Assembly: GCA_946614435.1 (NCBI GenBank)
Contig: CAMOGW010000003.1
Coordinates: forward strand, 62,001-126,000
Direction: 5' to 3'
Length of the DNA stretch: 64,000 nucleotides
Origin: an uncultured Prevotella sp.
GTDB taxonomy: Bacteria; Bacteroidota; Bacteroidia; Bacteroidales; Bacteroidaceae
The notes below the pieces were generated by a model, which made no database searches, had not been told where the DNA came from, and was given only the letters and a program-made list of their open reading frames with translations. Both the position numbers and the translations under genes were made by a program. Shown here piece by piece: positions 8,523 to 17,343 of this stretch (the first letter of the stretch is position 1; every line of letters starts with the position of its first letter).

Positions 8523-11051
8523 TTAGTTTCTGAACACCAGTCCTTCACCGAACTCGTCGATGATGATGGGCTTGTCGCGCTTCACCTCGTCGGCCAGCAG
8601 TCGTTTCGACAGCTCGTTGAGCACATACTGCTGTATGGCTCGCTTTACGGGACGGGCACCCATGTCGGGATCGTAGCCCTCGTGGGCCAGCCACTTCACG
8701 GCGTGGTCGGTGGCTTCGAGTTGGAAGCCCTGCGGCTCCAGCATCTTCTTCACGCGGGAGAGCTGCAGGCGCACCACCTGTGCAATCTCGTCTTCCGACA
8801 GCTGTTGGAAAGTGATGATCTCGTCAATACGGTTCAGGAACTCCGGGCGCATGGTCAGTCGCAACTGCTCGCGCGTAGCGTTCGAGGTCATGATGATGAT
8901 AGTGTTCTTGAAGTCGGCTGTGCGCCCTTTGTTGTCGGTGAGCCGTCCGTCGTCGAGCACCTGCAGCAGGATGTTGAACACATCCGGGTGAGCCTTCTCA
9001 ATCTCGTCGAACAGCAGCACGGAGTAGGGCTTGCGGCGCACGGCTTCGGTCAGTTGTCCGCCCTCGTCGTAACCCACGTAGCCCGGAGGCGCACCAATCA
9101 GTCGGCTCACGGTGTGCTTCTCCTGATACTCCGACATGTCTATTCGGGTCATCATCTGCTCGTCGTTGAACAGATATTCAGCCAGTGCCTTGGCCAGCTC
9201 CGTCTTACCCACGCCTGTGGTGCCGAGGAAGATGAACGAGGCGATAGGCCGTTTGGGGTCTTGCAGTCCGGCACGCGAACGGCGCACGGCATCTGAGACG
9301 GCGGTGATGGCCTCGTTCTGCCCAATCACACGCTTGTGCAGCTCGTCCTCCAGATGGAGCAGTTTCTCGCGCTCGCTCTGCATCATGCGCGTCACGGGTA
9401 TGCCCGTCCAGCGGCTCACCACCTCGGCTATGTCGTCGGCAGTCACCTCTTCGCGGACGCTTCGGTTCGAGAATTGCGAGTTGAGGATAGCGTGTTGTTT
9501 GGCGATGTCGTCCTCCAGCGCCTTCAGCTTCGAGTAGCGAATCTCGGCCACGCGGCCATAGTCGCCTTCGCGTTCGGCCCGTTCGGCCTCTAAGCGCAGG
9601 CTCTCAATCTCCTGCTTGTCCTGCTGAATCTTGTTGATGAGCTGGCGTTCGCCCTCCCACTTAGCGCGGAACTGCGATTCTTGCTCCTTCAGCTCGGCAA
9701 TGTCCTTGTCCAGCTGAGTGAGTTTGTCGGAGTTCTCGGAGGATTCGGAGTTCTCTGAGAGCTCTCTTGAGATGGCCGACCGCTCTATCTCGAGCTGAGC
9801 CAGTCGGCGCGTGATCTCGTCGAGTTCCTCAGGCACCGAGTCGCGCTCCATGCGCAGCTTGGCGGCAGCCTCGTCCATCAGGTCGATGGCCTTGTCGGGC
9901 AGGAAGCGCTCCGAGATGTAGCGCTCTGAGAGCTGTACGGCGGCGATACAGGCATCGTCCTGAATACGCACCTTGTGGTGGTTCTCGTAGCGCTCCTTCA
10001 GTCCTCTTAATATAGAGATGGCTGAGAGCTCGTCGGGTTCATCGACCATCACCGTCTGGAAGCGTCGCTCCAGTGCCTTGTCCTTCTCGAAGTACTTCTG
10101 ATACTCGTTCAGCGTGGTGGCACCGATGGCACGCAGCTCGCCACGGGCCAGTGCCGGCTTCAGAATGTTGGCGGCATCCATAGCCCCCTCGCCACCGCCG
10201 GCTCCCACCAGCGTGTGAATCTCGTCGATGAACAGGATGATACGCCCGTCGCTCTGCGTCACCTCGTTGATGACACTCTTCAGTCGCTCCTCGAACTCGC
10301 CCTTGTATTTGGCACCAGCCACCAGTGCGCCCATGTCGAGTGAGAACAGCTGCTTGTCCTTCAGGTTCTCGGGCACGTCGCCACGCACGATACGTCCGGC
10401 CAGTCCCTCCACGATGGCGGTCTTACCCGTACCGGGCTCACCTATCAGGATAGGATTGTTCTTTGTTCGGCGGCTCAGGATTTGCAGCACGCGGCGAATC
10501 TCGTCGTCACGGCCTATCACGGGGTCGAGCTTGCCTTGTCGGGCCAGGTCAACGAGGTTCTTGGCATACTTCTCCAACGACTGATAGTTGTCGTCGGCGC
10601 TCTGCGACTGCACCTTCTGTCCGCGACGCAGTTCCAGGATGGCCTGTCGCATGTCCTTTTCCGTGGCTCCGGCATCCTTTAGAATGCGGCTCACGGTAGA
10701 GCTGACCGTTAGGAGAGCCAATAGAATTGGCTCGCAAGAAACGTATTCGTCGCCCATCTCCTTCGACAGGTCTTCGGCCTTCATGAGCACCTTGTTGGTG
10801 TCGCTGCTCAAGTAGGGCTCACCGCCTTGCACGCGAGCCAGATGTTGCATCTCGCCGCGAGCCAGCATCTCTATCTGCTGGGCGTTCATACCTAATTTTT
10901 GGAAGATGAACGTGCACACGTCCTTGGCCTTGTCCATCAGTCCCATGAGCAGGTGTACCGGCTCAATGGTCTGTTGTCCGTTGCGCTGTGCCGTCTGCAC
11001 GGCAGCCTGCACCACCTCTTGTGCTTTGATTGTAAACTTGTCTAATGTCAT
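8523..11051 (-). CDS. clpB: ATP-dependent disaggregase ClpB
   Basis: ClpB is a hexameric AAA+ chaperone that threads and rescues aggregated proteins together with DnaK. The 842-residue protein has the N domain (about 1-145), D1 with Walker A GEPGTGKT (about 204-211) and Walker B LFIDEIH, a coiled-coil M domain, and D2 with GTTGVGKTE. The reading frame is open for 63 codons upstream, but the start [11 protein letters not shown] fits the family and is preceded by a good ribosome binding site (AAAGGAGA, 5 bases before the ATG). Unusual: the M-domain region carries an acidic Ser/Glu insert ([13 protein letters not shown]) encoded by a period-9 DNA repeat also seen in the Lrp gene. Confidence 0.97.
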   Translation of the reverse strand: MTLDKFTIKAQEVVQAAVQTAQRNGQQTIEPVHLLMGLMDKAKDVCTFIFQKLGMNAQQIEMLARGEMQHLARVQGGEPYLSSDTNKVLMKAEDLSKEMGDEYVSCEPILLALLTVSSTVSRILKDAGATEKDMRQAILELRRGQKVQSQSADDNYQSLEKYAKNLVDLARQGKLDPVIGRDDEIRRVLQILSRRTKNNPILIGEPGTGKTAIVEGLAGRIVRGDVPENLKDKQLFSLDMGALVAGAKYKGEFEERLKSVINEVTQSDGRIILFIDEIHTLVGAGGGEGAMDAANILKPALARGELRAIGATTLNEYQKYFEKDKALERRFQTVMVDEPDELSAISILRGLKERYENHHKVRIQDDACIAAVQLSERYISERFLPDKAIDLMDEAAAKLRMERDSVPEELDEITRRLAQLEIERSAISRELSENSESSENSDKLTQLDKDIAELKEQESQFRAKWEGERQLINKIQQDKQEIESLRLEAERAEREGDYGRVAEIRYSKLKALEDDIAKQHAILNSQFSNRSVREEVTADDIAEVVSRWTGIPVTRMMQSEREKLLHLEDELHKRVIGQNEAITAVSDAVRRSRAGLQDPKRPIASFIFLGTTGVGKTELAKALAEYLFNDEQMMTRIDMSEYQEKHTVSRLIGAPPGYVGYDEGGQLTEAVRRKPYSVLLFDEIEKAHPDVFNILLQVLDDGRLTDNKGRTADFKNTIIIMTSNATREQLRLTMRPEFLNRIDEIITFQQLSEDEIAQVVRLQLSRVKKMLEPQGFQLEATDHAVKWLAHEGYDPDMGARPVKRAIQQYVLNELSKRLLADEVKRDKPIIIDEFGEGLVFRN

Positions 11052-11532
11052 AATCGTCTCCTTTCTTTTTTGTCGTTTTGCTAATGGACTTTCAAAAAAC
11101 ATGCCCATCACGGGGAAGAGACAAAAAGGCAGAAGGAGCAGACAGAATGACAGTGCAATCATCTCCATCGTGCAGGAGGACTGTGGCGATGTGATGGCAA
11201 ACAGTTCGTTCAGGAAAGTACTTTTCCGACTCGTAGCCATACAGAATGAAAGGGTTGTTCACCATACGCTTTGTTCTTTTGTCTGCAAAGACAATTATTA
11301 TCTCATGATTATCATGGTATAATAATCATAATATATAATAATCATAATATAATAATCTTTAACCATTCCCGGCATGACCATTCGTCGATTATTGATCTCT
11401 TATCTTGATTAGCTGCTGATAAATCGATCGAAAATAATTGTCGCAACAGCGGAGTTTAGGAGAAGACGCATCGTTTCGCCTGCCACCGATAAAATGAGAA
11501 TGGCTTACGTGAATTAAAGGGGGACTGGACTG
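11052..11532. other. Intergenic region upstream of clpB
   Basis: These 481 bases hold the clpB leader, a near-consensus -7 box on the minus strand (TGTCTTTG, 11293-11286) and an AT-rich 16-bp tandem repeat (11319-11357). The minus-strand frame in front of clpB stays open but shows no protein-like composition. Nothing else recognisable was seen between 11360 and 11532. Confidence 0.5.
11319..11357. repeat. AT-rich 16-bp tandem repeat upstream of clpB
   Basis: ATAATAATCATAATAT occurs twice head to tail (11319-11334 and 11335-11350), followed by a partial third copy. It is composed only of A, T and one C per unit and lies upstream of the likely clpB promoter. Confidence 0.75.
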
Positions 11533-12039
11533 TTATAATGCCTCGATTTCCTCTGCCGTCAGTCCTGTAATCTCTGCTATGTCCTGAGTGGCATAACCCT
11601 TGGCTTTCATCTTTCGTGCAGAATCTACTGCTTGCTTATATGCGGCATTGTCTATTTCTGAATATGAATCTTCGCCTTTCTGCCATTCCTCCCAGTCTGT
11701 GTCGGAAATATAGCGCAGCACTTGCTCACATAAGGGCTGTATGTCGTTCGTAGCAGTCTGCCAGAGGTCTGCATCGGAAACTTGGGCATAACCGTGAACC
11801 AGCACATTACGCATGCTGACAATCTGTCGCCAAGGAAGTTCTGCGTGGGTCTCGCGGAAATGGCGGGTCAGCATATTGGCTGCCTCGCCAATGACCTCTA
11901 TGTTCTTCATCACGGAGTAATAGATACGTATGTCTTTTGTGAACTCTTCGTATGAAATGCCGCTGATGATGACCTCTACGTTCTGAGCATACTTCACAAT
12001 GTCCTCCAGACGGCCACGGTCTCTACTATGCTCTCTCAT
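11533..12039 (-). CDS. hepT: HepT-like HEPN ribonuclease toxin with an Rpn-type C-terminal tail
   Basis: A 168-residue protein whose first 115 or so residues are a DUF86/HepT HEPN domain with the RX4HXY motif (Arg77, His82, Tyr84 in RNVLVHGY). HepT toxins cleave RNA, for example tRNA, and are silenced by their MNT partner. The remaining residues are an acidic linker followed by a tail (KMKAKGYATQDIAEITG then LTAEEIEAL) that looks like the helix-turn-helix-like end of Rpn/PD-(D/E)XK nuclease-family proteins, such as the one ending at 27777 here. The gene overlaps the antitoxin gene upstream by 14 bases. Normal HepT proteins are about 115-145 residues, so the extension is unusual. Confidence 0.85.
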   Translation of the reverse strand: MREHSRDRGRLEDIVKYAQNVEVIISGISYEEFTKDIRIYYSVMKNIEVIGEAANMLTRHFRETHAELPWRQIVSMRNVLVHGYAQVSDADLWQTATNDIQPLCEQVLRYISDTDWEEWQKGEDSYSEIDNAAYKQAVDSARKMKAKGYATQDIAEITGLTAEEIEAL

Positions 12040-12322
12040 AAATAAGCCTCTTGTCTTTGTTTACGCTATCAACTGCCCACGAACGGAGCATACCATCCTC
12101 CACCAGGTCAACCTCACAGTTAAGCAAGTCCTCTAGGTCAACTTTCATTCCAGCAATCTTCAGCAATCCGATAGGTTGCTGGCGGTCGTACTGCACCAGA
12201 ATGTCAACATCGCTCCAAGGTCTCTGCTCGCCGCGTGAATACGAGCCGAAAAGCCAAGCCTTCAGAACGGGCTGTGTCTTGAAGTAGTCGGCTATTGTCT
12301 TCTGTATTGCTTGGGTGGTCAT
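12026..12322 (-). CDS. mntA: MntA-like minimal nucleotidyltransferase antitoxin
   Basis: This 98-residue protein is a minimal nucleotidyltransferase with the signature GSX10DXD (Gly26-Ser27 in LFGSYSRG and Asp38/Asp40 in SDVD). In characterised MntA-HepT systems the antitoxin adds AMP to the tyrosine of the toxin RX4HXY motif. That tyrosine is present in the neighbouring HepT, so the same mechanism is plausible. It is the first gene of a two-gene minus-strand operon, with overlapping toxin gene downstream. The order antitoxin-toxin is one of the two found in this family. Function is inferred from motifs and gene pairing. Confidence 0.88.
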   Translation of the reverse strand: MTTQAIQKTIADYFKTQPVLKAWLFGSYSRGEQRPWSDVDILVQYDRQQPIGLLKIAGMKVDLEDLLNCEVDLVEDGMLRSWAVDSVNKDKRLIYERA

Positions 12323-13053
12323 AAGCGTATCATTTTAGAAACTGGCAACAAAGTTACGGAAAAATGAAAGAAAAGCCAAATATATTTTGAGATTTTTCGA
12401 GTGCCAAGTAGCATTATAGAGTTAGTGCCAAGCAACTTCGGCAAAGACACAGTTACGTAAAAAAAACATCAATTTGTGCCCTTTTTGCGCCAAAAATCTA
12501 AATAGTAGGCTCTTATTTAGACAAATGATTCGCCAAAACTCGCGCGAAAATCAGCAAGTGGCCGCTCGCTTTCAAATTTGCGAGTTTTGGGCGTTTTGTA
12601 ACTTGTTGTGGCACAGGGTGATACAAAACGGTGGTTTCGTAAGTGCTTCTGAATCAGTGGTTTTCGGCGATTTAGACGATGCCAGCGTGCTGTTTGGGAT
12701 AGATGGTGACGCGATTTAGGATGGATCATGAAGTGATATAGCCTAAATCGCAACGTGACGTTTCCTAAATCGCTTCGTGATTTTGGCGAAAAGATGCCGT
12801 GGTTTAGCCGACAAAGGGATGTGAGATATCGTCGGATTGCAGCGGTTTAGCGAAAATAGGAGCGCCAAAAGGGTGAATAATTAGACAGAAAGAACAGAAA
12901 GTGTATAAAAAGAAATGCGGATTCGGACTTTGGAACCGTTGCAAAGGGACGGTTTTTCTCTAAAACGAGATTTTAGTTTGTCTTGATTTTGGAAAACTTA
13001 TTTAGAATCTTGCAGACTTTCTTTGCGCGTATCGTGAAAAAAACAGTCAAATC
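12323..13053. other. Long intergenic region without a recognisable gene
   Basis: About 730 bases separate the toxin-antitoxin operon from frr. Short open frames on both strands have implausible composition and no family resemblance. The region is rich in variants of GCGATTTAGG/CCTAAATCGC (for example 12711-12720, 12742-12751, 12764-12773), a motif that also ends both 110-bp palindromic elements of this window, and in GCCAAAA-type words. It may be a decayed mobile element or a regulatory region. No RNA gene was identified. Confidence 0.5.
12711..12773. repeat. Inverted and direct copies of a 10-bp motif
   Basis: GCGATTTAGG at 12711-12720 is the exact reverse complement of CCTAAATCGC at 12742-12751 and 12764-12773. 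The same 10 bases form one terminus of the palindromic elements at 26169 and 41680. Confidence 0.65.
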
Positions 13054-13085
13054 TTTGCTTGTTTCAGGGAAAAGCACTACATTTG
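13054..13085 (+). promoter_or_regulatory. Promoter of frr
   Basis: TTTG (13054-13057), 20 bases, TACATTTG (13078-13085) matches the Bacteroidetes -33/-7 consensus. The ATG of frr is 29 bases further on. Confidence 0.75.
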
Positions 13086-13114
13086 TAATCAAAATTCTAA
13101 AAACTTGAATAATT

Positions 13115-13675
13115 ATGATAGACGTTAAGGAAACGCTGCAGAAAGCAGAAGAGAGAATGGAGATGGCCGCCATGTTCTTAGAGGAGGAACTGAACCGCGT
13201 GCGTGCCGGTCGCGCCAACGTGGCTATTCTCGACGGTGTGAGAGTGGAGTCATACGGAAGCCGTGTGCCCCTGAACCAGGTGGCCAACGTGAGTTGCCCC
13301 GATGCCCGTACCATCGCCATCAAGCCGTGGGACCGCAAGCAGATTCGCGACATTGAGAAGGCCATCATGGATAGCGACGTAGGCATCACGCCCGAGAACA
13401 ACGGCGAGGTGATTCGCCTCATCATTCCGCAGCCCACTGAGGAGCGCCGTCGTGACCTGGTGAAGCAGTGCAACAAGATAGCTGAGAAGGCCAAGGTGGA
13501 GGTGCGCAACGTGCGTGCCGACGTGAAGGACAAACTGAAGAAGGCCATCAAGGACGGACTGAGCGAGGACAATGAGAAGGATGCCGAGCTGGAGCTGCAG
13601 AAGGCTCACGATAAATACATCAAGAAGCTCGACGCGCTCATGGAGGCCAAGAACAAGGAAATTATGACGGTATAG
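13115..13675 (+). CDS. frr: Ribosome recycling factor
   Basis: RRF splits the post-termination ribosome together with EF-G. The 186-residue length and the sequence fit the family along its whole length: the N-terminal helix, [20 protein letters not shown], a beta-rich second domain with [16 protein letters not shown] and the conserved [18 protein letters not shown] region of the long three-helix bundle. It has its own promoter and is followed by rsgA after 41 bases that consist largely of period-7 repeats, so the two ribosome-related genes are probably cotranscribed. Confidence 0.97.
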   Translation: MIDVKETLQKAEERMEMAAMFLEEELNRVRAGRANVAILDGVRVESYGSRVPLNQVANVSCPDARTIAIKPWDRKQIRDIEKAIMDSDVGITPENNGEVIRLIIPQPTEERRRDLVKQCNKIAEKAKVEVRNVRADVKDKLKKAIKDGLSEDNEKDAELELQKAHDKYIKKLDALMEAKNKEIMTV

Positions 13676-13685
13676 GCACTGACGT

Positions 13686-13713
13686 CGTTCAACGTTCAAT
13701 GTTCAACGTTCAA
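13686..13713. repeat. Four-unit period-7 repeat between frr and rsgA
   Basis: Units CGTTCAA, CGTTCAA, TGTTCAA, CGTTCAA run up to the ATG of rsgA at 13717. The rsgA reading frame extends back into the repeat, creating a false upstream start. A related GAAC-type heptamer array lies at 39553-39607. Confidence 0.75.
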
Positions 13714-13716
13714 CGT

Positions 13717-14724
13717 ATGAAAGCACTCGTCGTGAAAAATACAGGAAGCTGGTACACCGTCTGCACGGACGATGGCCAGCTTCTTGAGTGTAAGGTGAAG
13801 GGCAACTTCCGCCTGAAGGGCATACGCTCAACCAATCCTGTGGCAGTGGGCGACAGGGTGGAGATAACCCCTCCTCAGTCCCCCCGAGGAGGGAAGGGAG
13901 AGGAGCAGTTCGGCTGGATAACCGGCATCGAGGACCGCCGAAACTACATCATCCGCAAGTCGCAGAATCTCTCGAAGCAGAGCCACATCCTCGCGGCCAA
14001 TGTGGATCAGGCCTTCCTCGTGGTGACGGTTGACCGTCCGCAGACCTCCACTACGTTCATCGACCGCTTCCTGGCCTCGGCTGAAGCCTATCGCGTGCCT
14101 GTGTACCTTATATTTAATAAGACCGACCAGCTCGACGAGGACATGCTCCACTATCAGGAGACGATGGTCCGGCTCTACGAGACCGTTGGCTACGAGTGCC
14201 GCCAGATTTCGGCAGCTACGGGCGCAGGCGTTGAGGAGCTGCGCAACCTGTTGCAGGGCAAGGTGACGCTGCTCAGCGGCAATAGCGGTGTGGGCAAATC
14301 GACACTCATCAACCGGCTCGTGCCGGGGGCGAACTTGCGCACAGCCGAGATTAGCGATGCCCACAATACGGGCATGCACACCACCACGTTCTCAGAGATG
14401 ATACCCCTCCCCAACCTCTCCCCAGGGGATAGCAATCCTGTTGACTCTCCTCTCCCCGGGCGGGCAACTGGCTACTTGATTGACACGCCGGGCATCAAGG
14501 GCTTCGGCACGTTCGACATGGAGCCAGAGGAGCTGACCAGCTATTTCAAGGAAATCTTCCACTTTTCCAAGGAGTGCCGCTTCTCAAACTGCACCCACAC
14601 CCACGAACCGGGCTGCGCCGTGCTGAAGGCACTCGAGGAACACTATATTGCTGCCAGTCGCTACCAAAGCTATCTCTCCATGCTCGACGACAAGGAGGAG
14701 GGGAAATATCGTGAGGCTTATTAA
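13717..14724 (+). CDS. rsgA: Small ribosomal subunit biogenesis GTPase RsgA
   Basis: RsgA is a circularly permuted GTPase that checks late 30S assembly. The 335-residue protein has the N-terminal OB fold, G4 NKTD, G1 [10 protein letters not shown]3 DTPGIKG and the C-terminal zinc knuckle [14 protein letters not shown]. The start at 13717 ([15 protein letters not shown]) is chosen because the longer frame starts inside a simple repeat. Two insertions are odd: about 13 residues ([13 protein letters not shown]) in the OB fold and about 20 residues ([12 protein letters not shown] and following) between switch I and G3. Both are encoded by GC-rich palindromic repeats and are absent from the usual family pattern as I know it. 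Confidence 0.93.
   Translation: MKALVVKNTGSWYTVCTDDGQLLECKVKGNFRLKGIRSTNPVAVGDRVEITPPQSPRGGKGEEQFGWITGIEDRRNYIIRKSQNLSKQSHILAANVDQAFLVVTVDRPQTSTTFIDRFLASAEAYRVPVYLIFNKTDQLDEDMLHYQETMVRLYETVGYECRQISAATGAGVEELRNLLQGKVTLLSGNSGVGKSTLINRLVPGANLRTAEISDAHNTGMHTTTFSEMIPLPNLSPGDSNPVDSPLPGRATGYLIDTPGIKGFGTFDMEPEELTSYFKEIFHFSKECRFSNCTHTHEPGCAVLKALEEHYIAASRYQSYLSMLDDKEEGKYREAY
13868..13905. repeat. GC-rich palindromic repeat inserted in frame in rsgA (OB-fold region)
   Basis: CCTCCTC (13870-13876) pairs with GAGGAGG (13886-13892), followed by an AGGGAGAGGAG-type purine run. It encodes [11 protein letters not shown] in the reading frame of rsgA and belongs to the same CTCC/GGAG repeat family as 14403, 21421, 42131 and 42251. 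Confidence 0.65.
14403..14466. repeat. GC-rich palindromic repeat inserted in frame in rsgA (G domain)
   Basis: A pyrimidine-rich stretch with the palindrome TCCCCAGGGGA (14418-14428) and a second arm CTCTCCCCGGGCGGG. The whole stretch keeps the frame and encodes a Pro/Ser/Gly-rich insert between conserved GTPase motifs. Confidence 0.65.
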
Positions 14725-14769
14725 TTAATTCTATGAAATGAACAACCATAACTAACTATTTTTAATGAC

Positions 14770-16830
14770 ATGAAAAAACGAATGACTTTGGGAGCTCTGC
14801 TGCTGGCTTCGGCCTTGGGGCTCTCAGCACAAAAAGCCATGACACCGCCCAAAGGCGGAAAAGCGATTAGTGACGAACTTATAGGCATCTTCTTCGAGGA
14901 CATCAGCAGCTCGGCTGACGGTGGCCTTTATGCCGAGTTGGTGCAGAACGGTTCGTTCGAATATAGTCCCACCGAGCACGACGGGTGGGGACCTGGTACC
15001 AGCTGGCGACAGCTCAGGCCCGGCCATTCGCTCGGCATGCTCGAGGTGCGCATGGACCAGCCCCTCCATCCGAACAATCCTACCTACATGCGGCTGCACG
15101 TGGAGCGCGTGAAGGAGTATTATGACTATAAGGGATGGAAAGGCTACGGACTGCAGAACGACGGATTCGACGGCTTCTCGGTGAAAGCAGGAAGCAAGTA
15201 TGACTTCAGCGTGTTCCTTCGCAACGTGGCGGGTAACGCCAAGACGGTGCGCGTGGCACTGGTGGAACCTCAGCGCAATGCCGACCCGAAGCTGCTGGGC
15301 GAGGCCGTCATCAACGGAGTGGATGCGCAGTCATGGAAGAAGTACGAGACTGTGATCACGGCCAATGCCGACTGTAAGAAGGCCGTGCTGCAGGTGCTCG
15401 TGCTCAACGAGGGCGATATCGACATCGACATGGTGTCGCTCATGCCGCAGGACACTTATAAAGGCCACGGGCTGCGCCGCGATCTGGCCGAGGCACTGGA
15501 GGGACTGCATCCCAAGTTCATGCGATTCCCCGGTGGATGCGTCGTTCACGGTGGTGGCGACGGCTTCTGGAACACCTATCGCTGGAAGAACACGGTGGGA
15601 CCGAAGGAACAGCGCCAGGCCCTGAAGAACACGTGGGGCTATCATCAGTCGATGGGGTTGGGCTACTTCGAGTATTTCCAGCTGTGTGAAGACCTGAACA
15701 TGCAGCCACTGCCCATCCTGCCGTGCGGAGTGAGCTGTCAGGGTGCCGGCGGCGGATGGGGCATGATGCATCAGGCACAGGACGTGGTGCCCATGAGCGA
15801 GATGGACGAATGGGTGCAGGATGCGCTCGACCTCATAGAGTGGGCCAACGGCGATGCCTCGACCAAGTGGGGCAGTGTGCGCGCTGCTGCCGGACATCCG
15901 GCTCCGTTCAACCTCAAGTATCTCGGAATAGGCAACGAAGAGCGCATCTCGCCAGAATTTGTTGAGCGCTTCAAGTATATGTATAAGAAGATCACCGAGG
16001 CACATCCCGAGATCGTCATCGTGGGTACGGCCGGTCCTGGTTCACATCCCGGCAACTCCGATTTCGAGAACGGATGGAAGCTGGCCGAGGAGATAGGGCT
16101 GCCCATCCTGGACGAGCACTATTACGAGAAGCACGACTACTTCCTGAACAGCCGCCAGTACGACAAGTATCCGCGCAAGCGCAAGACGAAGGTCTATCTG
16201 GGTGAGTATGCCGCCAAGGACAAGAAACTCATTGATGCACTGGCCGAAGCACTCTATCTGCTCCATGTGGAGCGCAACGGCGACGTGGTGTGCATGACCA
16301 GCTATGCACCGCTCTTCGCCCGCAGCAACCGCACCAACTGGAATCCGGACCTCATCTATTTCGACAATGAAAAGCCCTATCTCACCTGCAGCTACTATGT
16401 GCAGCAGATGTTCGGCCTCTCGTCGGGCAACTACTACTATGGCAACTGCGTCAGCTTCAAGGGCGATAAGAAAGGCGTGTGCCAGCCAGTTGAGAAGAGC
16501 CGCTACGGACAGTCGGTAGTGCTGAACACCAAGACACGTCAGCTGTTTGTGAAGCTCTGCAATGCAGGCTCGGAGGAGAAAACGGCGCTCATTGACTTGT
16601 CGCGCTTCAAGGGACTGCCTGACACTGCTGAACAGACCGTGCTCACGGGACAACCCGATGACGAGAACCCGCCCATCCTGAATCACGACAAAGGAAAAGG
16701 ACATGACAAAGAAAAGAGCCACGAAGCTAAGTCCGTGACTCCTACTAAAGAGACCATTCAGGTGAATAAGCGAATGGAGCTTGCCGTTGCCCCCTATTCA
16801 TTTGTGATGCTGCAGCTCACGCTGAAGTGA
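14770..16830 (+). CDS. GH51 alpha-L-arabinofuranosidase, exported
   Basis: The enzyme should release terminal alpha-L-arabinofuranose from arabinan or arabinoxylan side chains. The 686-residue protein has a signal peptide (LGALLLASALGLSAQ), a carbohydrate-binding-like N-terminal beta region (about 130-230), a TIM barrel with acid/base Glu390 (YLGIGNEE) and nucleophile Glu479 (VYLGEYA), and a C-terminal beta domain. A Lys/His/Asp-rich linker (about 640-660) precedes the last strands and is unusual. No SusC/D or other glycan-use genes adjoin it, so it seems to stand alone rather than in a polysaccharide utilisation locus. Its 3' end overlaps convergent nrdG by 14 bases. Confidence 0.93.
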   Translation: MKKRMTLGALLLASALGLSAQKAMTPPKGGKAISDELIGIFFEDISSSADGGLYAELVQNGSFEYSPTEHDGWGPGTSWRQLRPGHSLGMLEVRMDQPLHPNNPTYMRLHVERVKEYYDYKGWKGYGLQNDGFDGFSVKAGSKYDFSVFLRNVAGNAKTVRVALVEPQRNADPKLLGEAVINGVDAQSWKKYETVITANADCKKAVLQVLVLNEGDIDIDMVSLMPQDTYKGHGLRRDLAEALEGLHPKFMRFPGGCVVHGGGDGFWNTYRWKNTVGPKEQRQALKNTWGYHQSMGLGYFEYFQLCEDLNMQPLPILPCGVSCQGAGGGWGMMHQAQDVVPMSEMDEWVQDALDLIEWANGDASTKWGSVRAAAGHPAPFNLKYLGIGNEERISPEFVERFKYMYKKITEAHPEIVIVGTAGPGSHPGNSDFENGWKLAEEIGLPILDEHYYEKHDYFLNSRQYDKYPRKRKTKVYLGEYAAKDKKLIDALAEALYLLHVERNGDVVCMTSYAPLFARSNRTNWNPDLIYFDNEKPYLTCSYYVQQMFGLSSGNYYYGNCVSFKGDKKGVCQPVEKSRYGQSVVLNTKTRQLFVKLCNAGSEEKTALIDLSRFKGLPDTAEQTVLTGQPDDENPPILNHDKGKGHDKEKSHEAKSVTPTKETIQVNKRMELAVAPYSFVMLQLTLK

Positions 16831-17332
16831 TGAGCACCCGCTTGTTCTGGTGTTCCAGTGTCAGCCCTTTTCGCCAAAAGCGATAAGTGATGTCCTCAGA
16901 AGAGCCGTCGGGCAGTATGCGGTACAGGCGCTGATTGGTGGTAGGACTGTTGAGCGGACCCAGATGACGAATGTAAGGACCGATTTTGATGAAGTCGAAA
17001 TCGGTCTTTTTTATGCCTGTAGGGATGCGCAGGCGACCGCTGTACCAAGCCACCTTGAAGTGGGGATGCTCCTCGTGCATGTACTGGGCCAGCTGGCTGA
17101 CGGCACGCGGGTCGGCATCGCCACCCATGAATGCCAGACAGGTGATGTTGCGCCCATACTTCTCAATGAAGGCATCGACGGCATTGGTGTCCAAGGGCAG
17201 TCCTGTGTCGTCCCACAGATAGCGGCTATGACAGCCCGGACAGCGACACGGGCAGTTCGAGATGTTCACTGCCAGTGTCACTTCGTCGGGTATCTCCTGG
17301 AAAACGATTCCTGTATTTACGTATTTCAACAT
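16817..17332 (-). CDS. nrdG: Anaerobic ribonucleotide reductase activating enzyme
   Basis: NrdG is a radical SAM enzyme that installs the glycyl radical in NrdD. The 171-residue protein starts MLKYVNTGIVFQEIPDE. The cluster motif C-x3-C-x2-C is present as CPCRCPGC, with an extra cysteine inside it, followed by HSRYLWDDTG. A longer open frame upstream only runs back through the nrdD 3' end, so the start at 17332 is preferred; it is 11 bases after the nrdD stop. The pair forms a two-gene operon for dNTP synthesis without oxygen, fitting an anaerobic bacterium. Confidence 0.94.
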   Translation of the reverse strand: MLKYVNTGIVFQEIPDEVTLAVNISNCPCRCPGCHSRYLWDDTGLPLDTNAVDAFIEKYGRNITCLAFMGGDADPRAVSQLAQYMHEEHPHFKVAWYSGRLRIPTGIKKTDFDFIKIGPYIRHLGPLNSPTTNQRLYRILPDGSSEDITYRFWRKGLTLEHQNKRVLITSA

Positions 17333-17343
17333 TTTTTTGCCTC

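Noticed and set aside
11052..11240. In-frame N-terminal extension of ClpB
   Set aside because: The extra 63 codons have no similarity to the family, while the ATG at 11051 has a good ribosome-binding site and gives the standard N-terminus.
11319..11357. CRISPR-like array
   Set aside because: The 16-bp units are directly adjacent without spacers and consist of A/T-rich simple sequence; no cas genes are present in the window.
12474..12753. Possible small genes on both strands in the frr upstream region
   Set aside because: Composition is irregular, there is no family resemblance and no promoter or ribosome-binding signal; the region is better explained by repeats.
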